Assembly: GCA_007745835.1 (NCBI GenBank)
Contig: CP036424.1
Coordinates: forward strand, 1,015,001-1,079,000
Direction: 5' to 3'
Length of the DNA stretch: 64,000 nt
Source of the DNA: Planctomycetes bacterium MalM25
GTDB lineage: Bacteria; Planctomycetota; Planctomycetia; Pirellulales; Lacipirellulaceae
Positions 60,984 to 64,000 of this stretch are shown piece after piece. Each line of letters begins with the position of its first letter. Position 1 is the stretch's first letter. The position numbers and the translations under genes are program-made. The notes beneath the pieces are model-generated. The model ran no database searches and was not told where the DNA came from. It saw only the letters and a program-made list of their open reading frames with translations.

Positions 60984-62465
60984 TCAGTCCTCGTCGCTCG
61001 CTTCGTCGGCCTCGGTCGCTTCAGGGATGTCGCCCGACGCGCCGCCGGCGGCGAAGGGGATGCCCTCGGTCGTCGTCTTCGGGGGCGTGTAGTCCTGGTC
61101 GTCGAACTTCGCCTCGGCCTCGACTTGGGCCATCACCTTACGCTCGATGATCTGGTTGCGGAGCACGTCCATCAACCCCCGCTTCTCGAGCTGCGCCCGC
61201 ACCCGGCGGGGCGACTCGCCCGATTGCATCGACATCAGGAAGATCTCGCGATCGTAATCGCCGTCCTCCACGTCGAGGTCCTCGTCCTCGGCGATCCGCT
61301 CGAGGATGAAGTGCTCCTTGAGCGACTCGGCCGTGCCGGCCGCGCTGTTCTGGCGCAGCTCGTTCTCGCGGGCGCGGATCTCGGCCTCGCTGAAGCCGCT
61401 GCGGCGGAGCTCCATGATGGCCCGCTCCAGCTCGCGAGCGCTCTGCCGCTTGAGCAGGGCGGGGGGGAGTTCCCAGTCGGCCGATTCGGTGAGCAGCTCG
61501 CTGATCTGCTTGCGGGCCTGCTGCTGCTGGGCGTACTCGAGCTGGCGCTCCAGGTCCTTCTGCACGGCGTCGCGGAAGTCGCCTTCGGTGTCGAAGTTGC
61601 CGATCTCGGCGAGGAAGTCCTCGTCCAGTTCGGGCAGACGCAGTTTCTTGACCTCCAAGACCTCCAGCTCGACCTCGACCTCCTTGCCACGCAGCTCCTC
61701 GTTGGGAGCGCTGCCGGAGAGAGTGACCTTGGCGTTGAGCTTGTCGCCCTCTTTGGCGCCGTCGGCCAGCTTGTCGAAGCCTTCGATCTTGCCGTCGACC
61801 AGGCTGAGCGTCTCGCGGATGCGGAGGACGCGTTCCTCGTCGCGGGCCAGCTCCTTGCCGTCGGCCGTGGCCGTGAGGTTGGCGACCAGGTAGTCGCCCT
61901 CGGCGGCGGCCTCGTCGTGCGGGACGAGCTGGCCGTACTTGGCGAGCATCTGCTCGATCTGGCCGTCGATGTCTTCGGCGGTGAACTCGTGGGTCGGCCG
62001 CTTGAGCTTCAGGCCCTTCCACTTGGGCATGTCGAACTCGGGGCGGACCTCGATGCTGAACTCGAACGTCAGCGGGCCCTCTTCGGGCACCTCGACGGCC
62101 TCCAGGTCGAGGTCCGGCTCGCTGATCGCGGCAAACTCTTCCTCTTCGCTCACCTGGGCGAGGCTGTCCATCAGGAGCGAGCCCTTCACCTGGTCGGCGA
62201 CCTCGTCGCGGAATTTCTGCACGACCAGCTTCCGCGGCGCGCGGCCCTGGCGGAAGCCGGGCACCGAGGCGGTCGGCATCAGCTCGCTGAACGCGTTGTC
62301 CAGGTAGCGGTCGATGTCCTCACGCGAAACGGTCACCGTGATCCGGCGCTCGCAGGCGCTCGGCTTGGCGACATCGACCTCGAGCGACAGCTTCTCGGGC
62401 GCTTCCGCCTCGGCGACAGCGGTGTCGGTGGTGGTGTCGTCGTTTTCGAGTTCGTCTGCCGCCAT
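60984..62465 (-). CDS. tig: Trigger factor (ribosome-associated chaperone / PPIase)
   Basis: 493 residues from ATG 62465. Ribosome-binding domain: VSREDIDRYLDNAFSELMPTASVPGFRQGRAPRKLVVQKF carries GFRxGxxP, the ribosome-docking loop. A PPIase-like middle domain (~170-270: GDYLVANLTATADGKELARDEERVLRI ... IEGFDKLADGAKEGDKL) and a helical C-terminal domain follow, with an acidic tail (DIPEATEADEASDED). Length is above the usual ~430 owing to N- and C-terminal extensions. The tig-clpP-clpP order on one strand is a common bacterial arrangement for protein folding and degradation. Confidence 0.95.
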   Translation of the reverse strand: MAADELENDDTTTDTAVAEAEAPEKLSLEVDVAKPSACERRITVTVSREDIDRYLDNAFSELMPTASVPGFRQGRAPRKLVVQKFRDEVADQVKGSLLMDSLAQVSEEEEFAAISEPDLDLEAVEVPEEGPLTFEFSIEVRPEFDMPKWKGLKLKRPTHEFTAEDIDGQIEQMLAKYGQLVPHDEAAAEGDYLVANLTATADGKELARDEERVLRIRETLSLVDGKIEGFDKLADGAKEGDKLNAKVTLSGSAPNEELRGKEVEVELEVLEVKKLRLPELDEDFLAEIGNFDTEGDFRDAVQKDLERQLEYAQQQQARKQISELLTESADWELPPALLKRQSARELERAIMELRRSGFSEAEIRARENELRQNSAAGTAESLKEHFILERIAEDEDLDVEDGDYDREIFLMSMQSGESPRRVRAQLEKRGLMDVLRNQIIERKVMAQVEAEAKFDDQDYTPPKTTTEGIPFAAGGASGDIPEATEADEASDED

Positions 62466-62655
62466 TGCTGTCACGTGAGGTCGTTGTGAGGGTAGGAAAG
62501 CGGGTCCGGCCCGGATTGCCTCGGCATTCTCCGGGGGATCGCTCCATCGAAGCCCAGGAGCATACCGCGAAACCTGGGCCGGGTAGAAGGGCCGAAAAGT
62601 GGCCGAATCTCGCGTTTGGACCGGAAATCGCAGGTCCGATCGTGGTGGGTCCACG

Positions 62656-62683
62656 AAAAAACCCCGACCGGGCTTGGTCGGGG
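62656..62683 (-). terminator. Rho-independent terminator after tRNA-Gly
   Basis: Minus strand CCCCGACC / GGTCGGGG with loop AAGCCC, followed by six T residues. It lies ~80 bases after the tRNA 3' end and would end that transcript before tig begins. Confidence 0.85.
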
Positions 62684-62761
62684 CGACAGACGATCAGGAT
62701 TCTTCAAGCTTCCGCGGAGCGAGGTCTTGGCTTTAGCCAAGCCGAGCCCCCAGAAATCAAG

Positions 62762-62834
62762 AGCGGCTGATCGGATTCGAACCGACGACAATCACGTTGG
62801 CAACGTGATGCTCTACCAACTGAGCTACAGCCGC
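62762..62834 (-). tRNA. tRNA-Gly (anticodon GCC)
   Basis: Minus strand, 73 bases. Acceptor stem GCGGCTG / CAGCCGC with discriminator T, D arm AGCTCAGTTGGTAGAGC, anticodon arm TCACG-TTGCCAA-CGTGA with anticodon GCC, T arm with GGTTCGAATCC. The CCA end is not encoded. All four stems close. Confidence 0.96.
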
Positions 62835-63059
62835 AGGAAGCGGGCCGCCACTTGGTGGGACTCGCTTGCCGAGTCCCAAAGTATAGCGTCACTACGGAAG
62901 CGATCAAGCGGGGCTTCCGCCACTCTAGCGGACGTTTCAGCCCGCACAGGCGGCCCAAACGGCCTCCGAAGCGGCCCGACCAGCCCCGACCGTGCCGAGC
63001 AGAGGCGGGTATGTTTGGGGGTAGATCCCTCTCTCCCTCGCCCCCTGAGCACCCAACCG

Positions 63060-64000
63060 ATGCCAATCCAGCGGCCATTGCAGCGCGTGCTCGTCACGGG
63101 GGGGGCCGGCTTTATCGGCAGCGCCCTCCTGCGGCGGCTGCTCGCCCGGCCGGGGATTGAGGGTGTGAGGAACTACGACGCCCTCACCTACGCCGGCCTG
63201 CCCGAATCGGTGGCGGAGCTGGAGGCTGACCCGCGCTACGGGCTGGTTCACGCCGACGTGACCGACCCGGCCGCCCTCACCGAAACGATCGACGCCTTCC
63301 GGCCCGACGTGCTGATGCACCTGGCGGCCGAGTCGCACGTCGATCGTTCGATCGCCGACCCGCAGCGGTTTGTCACGACCAACGTCGTCGGCACGGCGAC
63401 CGTGCTCGCCGCGTGGCGGGCGTACCGGGATCGTGTCGCTCCTGCCGAAGCCGACGGCTTGCTGCTGCTGCACGTTTCGACCGACGAGGTCTACGGCTCG
63501 CTCCCGGCGGGCGAAGCGGCTGTCGAGGGCGACCTCTACCGGCCGAGCTCCCCCTACTCCGCGGCGAAGGCGGGCGCCGACCACCTCGTGCAGGCCTACC
63601 GCCGCACGTACGGGCTAAGCTCGATCCTCGCCTACCCAACGAACAACTACGGGCCGCGGCAGTTCCCCGAGAAGCTGGTCCCGCTGGCGACGCTCCGCGC
63701 GCTGCGGAACGAACCGATCCCACTGTACGGCGACGGCCTCCAGGTGCGCGACTGGCTGCACGTGGACGACTGCGCCGAGGGCCTGATCGCCATCGCCGAA
63801 CGGGGCGAGGCGGCCGGGGCCTACCACTTGGGCGCCGCCACGGCGGGCGAACGAGAGTGGAGCAACCGGCAGGTCGTCGAGGCGATCGCCGACGGCGTCG
63901 ATGAGCTGCGTCCGTCAGTCGATGGCCCTCGCCGGCGACTCATCGAATGTGTTGACGACCGCCCGGGGCACGATCGCCGCTACGCGCTCGATTCAACGAA
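63060..64000 (+). CDS. rfbB: dTDP-glucose 4,6-dehydratase (partial, runs off right edge)
   Basis: First step-pair enzyme of dTDP-rhamnose and related deoxysugars; removes water from dTDP-glucose. 313 codons visible of ~340-350 expected. VLVTGGAGFIGSALL binds NAD; HLAAESHVDRSI, HVSTDEVYG, and YSAAKAGADHLV (Y-x3-K) are catalytic; YPTNNYGPRQFPEKLVPL is diagnostic for RmlB. Start ATG 63060. It probably continues a surface-polysaccharide cluster beyond the window; related genes are not visible here. Confidence 0.93.
   Translation, partial: MPIQRPLQRVLVTGGAGFIGSALLRRLLARPGIEGVRNYDALTYAGLPESVAELEADPRYGLVHADVTDPAALTETIDAFRPDVLMHLAAESHVDRSIADPQRFVTTNVVGTATVLAAWRAYRDRVAPAEADGLLLLHVSTDEVYGSLPAGEAAVEGDLYRPSSPYSAAKAGADHLVQAYRRTYGLSSILAYPTNNYGPRQFPEKLVPLATLRALRNEPIPLYGDGLQVRDWLHVDDCAEGLIAIAERGEAAGAYHLGAATAGEREWSNRQVVEAIADGVDELRPSVDGPRRRLIECVDDRPGHDRRYALDST

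Overview
The window looks like chromosomal DNA of a planctomycete, most likely of the order Pirellulales (Lacipirellulaceae type). The evidence is internal: high GC, many starts without a clear Shine-Dalgarno site, a BBP7-like outer-membrane protein, large secreted proteins with an N-terminal leader of the LERLEERQVLS / LEALESRLLMA kind, GEVED and dockerin domains, a PEP-CTERM protein, a cbb3 oxidase CcoN-CcoO fusion, and paired ClpP paralogues. I see no phage, plasmid, CRISPR array or rRNA operon. One tRNA gene (tRNA-Gly, anticodon GCC) is present.

Layout. 1-2.3 kb: ccoNO (cut by the left edge) behind an Rrf2 regulator. 2.6-9.8 kb: Cys-rich outer-membrane protein, DUF6868 membrane protein, secreted proteins, PDZ protein, M14 carboxypeptidase, methyltransferase, DUF985 cupin, SpoU-type RNA methyltransferase. 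9.8-14.5 kb: PhnD-like binding protein, folD, pgpA and a ferredoxin-type sulfite reductase, with a perfect 28-bp palindrome between folD and pgpA. 14.5-17.6 kb: a small accessory patch (orphan gene, ParE-type toxin-antitoxin pair), an amidase and a DegT-like aminotransferase. 17.8-24.8 kb: lysS, an AT-richer PD-(D/E)XK-like gene, a LolCDE-type ABC exporter pair, and ilvE. 25-30.5 kb: an orphan gene between inverted repeats, two thioredoxin-fold proteins, a coiled-coil protein and a second toxin-antitoxin pair. 30.6-33.7 kb: an hflX-SDR-rluA-like cluster; the rluA-like gene carries a palindromic element at its 3' end. 33.9-47.6 kb is the cell-surface section: BBP7-like protein, a 2241-residue subtilisin/kexin-fold protein lacking its catalytic triad, a STAS / ATP-binding / MgtE operon, and a dockerin-bearing beta-helix protein. 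47.6-52.8 kb: Tat-exported aldo/keto reductase, two tandem HEGHDH-tagged beta-propeller proteins, gapA. 53-55.5 kb: membrane protein, ECF sigma factor with zinc anti-sigma candidate, PEP-CTERM spondin-like protein. 55.8-62.5 kb: orphan and envelope proteins, two clpP genes and tig. 62.8-64 kb: tRNA-Gly and a dTDP-glucose 4,6-dehydratase cut by the right edge.

Housekeeping genes (lysS, folD, gapA, hflX, clpP, tig, trxA) are interleaved with secreted planctomycete proteins and with single AT-richer orphan genes (14.5, 20.3, 25.0, 55.8, 60.5 kb) that look acquired. Intergenic gaps hold several palindromic or short-period repeat elements. The most unusual objects are the apparently catalytically dead kexin-like giant protein (35966-42691), the palindromic insertion with a 30-bp duplication at the end of the rluA-like gene (30617-30813), and the STAS/ATPase/MgtE operon (43328-45165). 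No function here has been tested; calls rest on reading motifs by eye.
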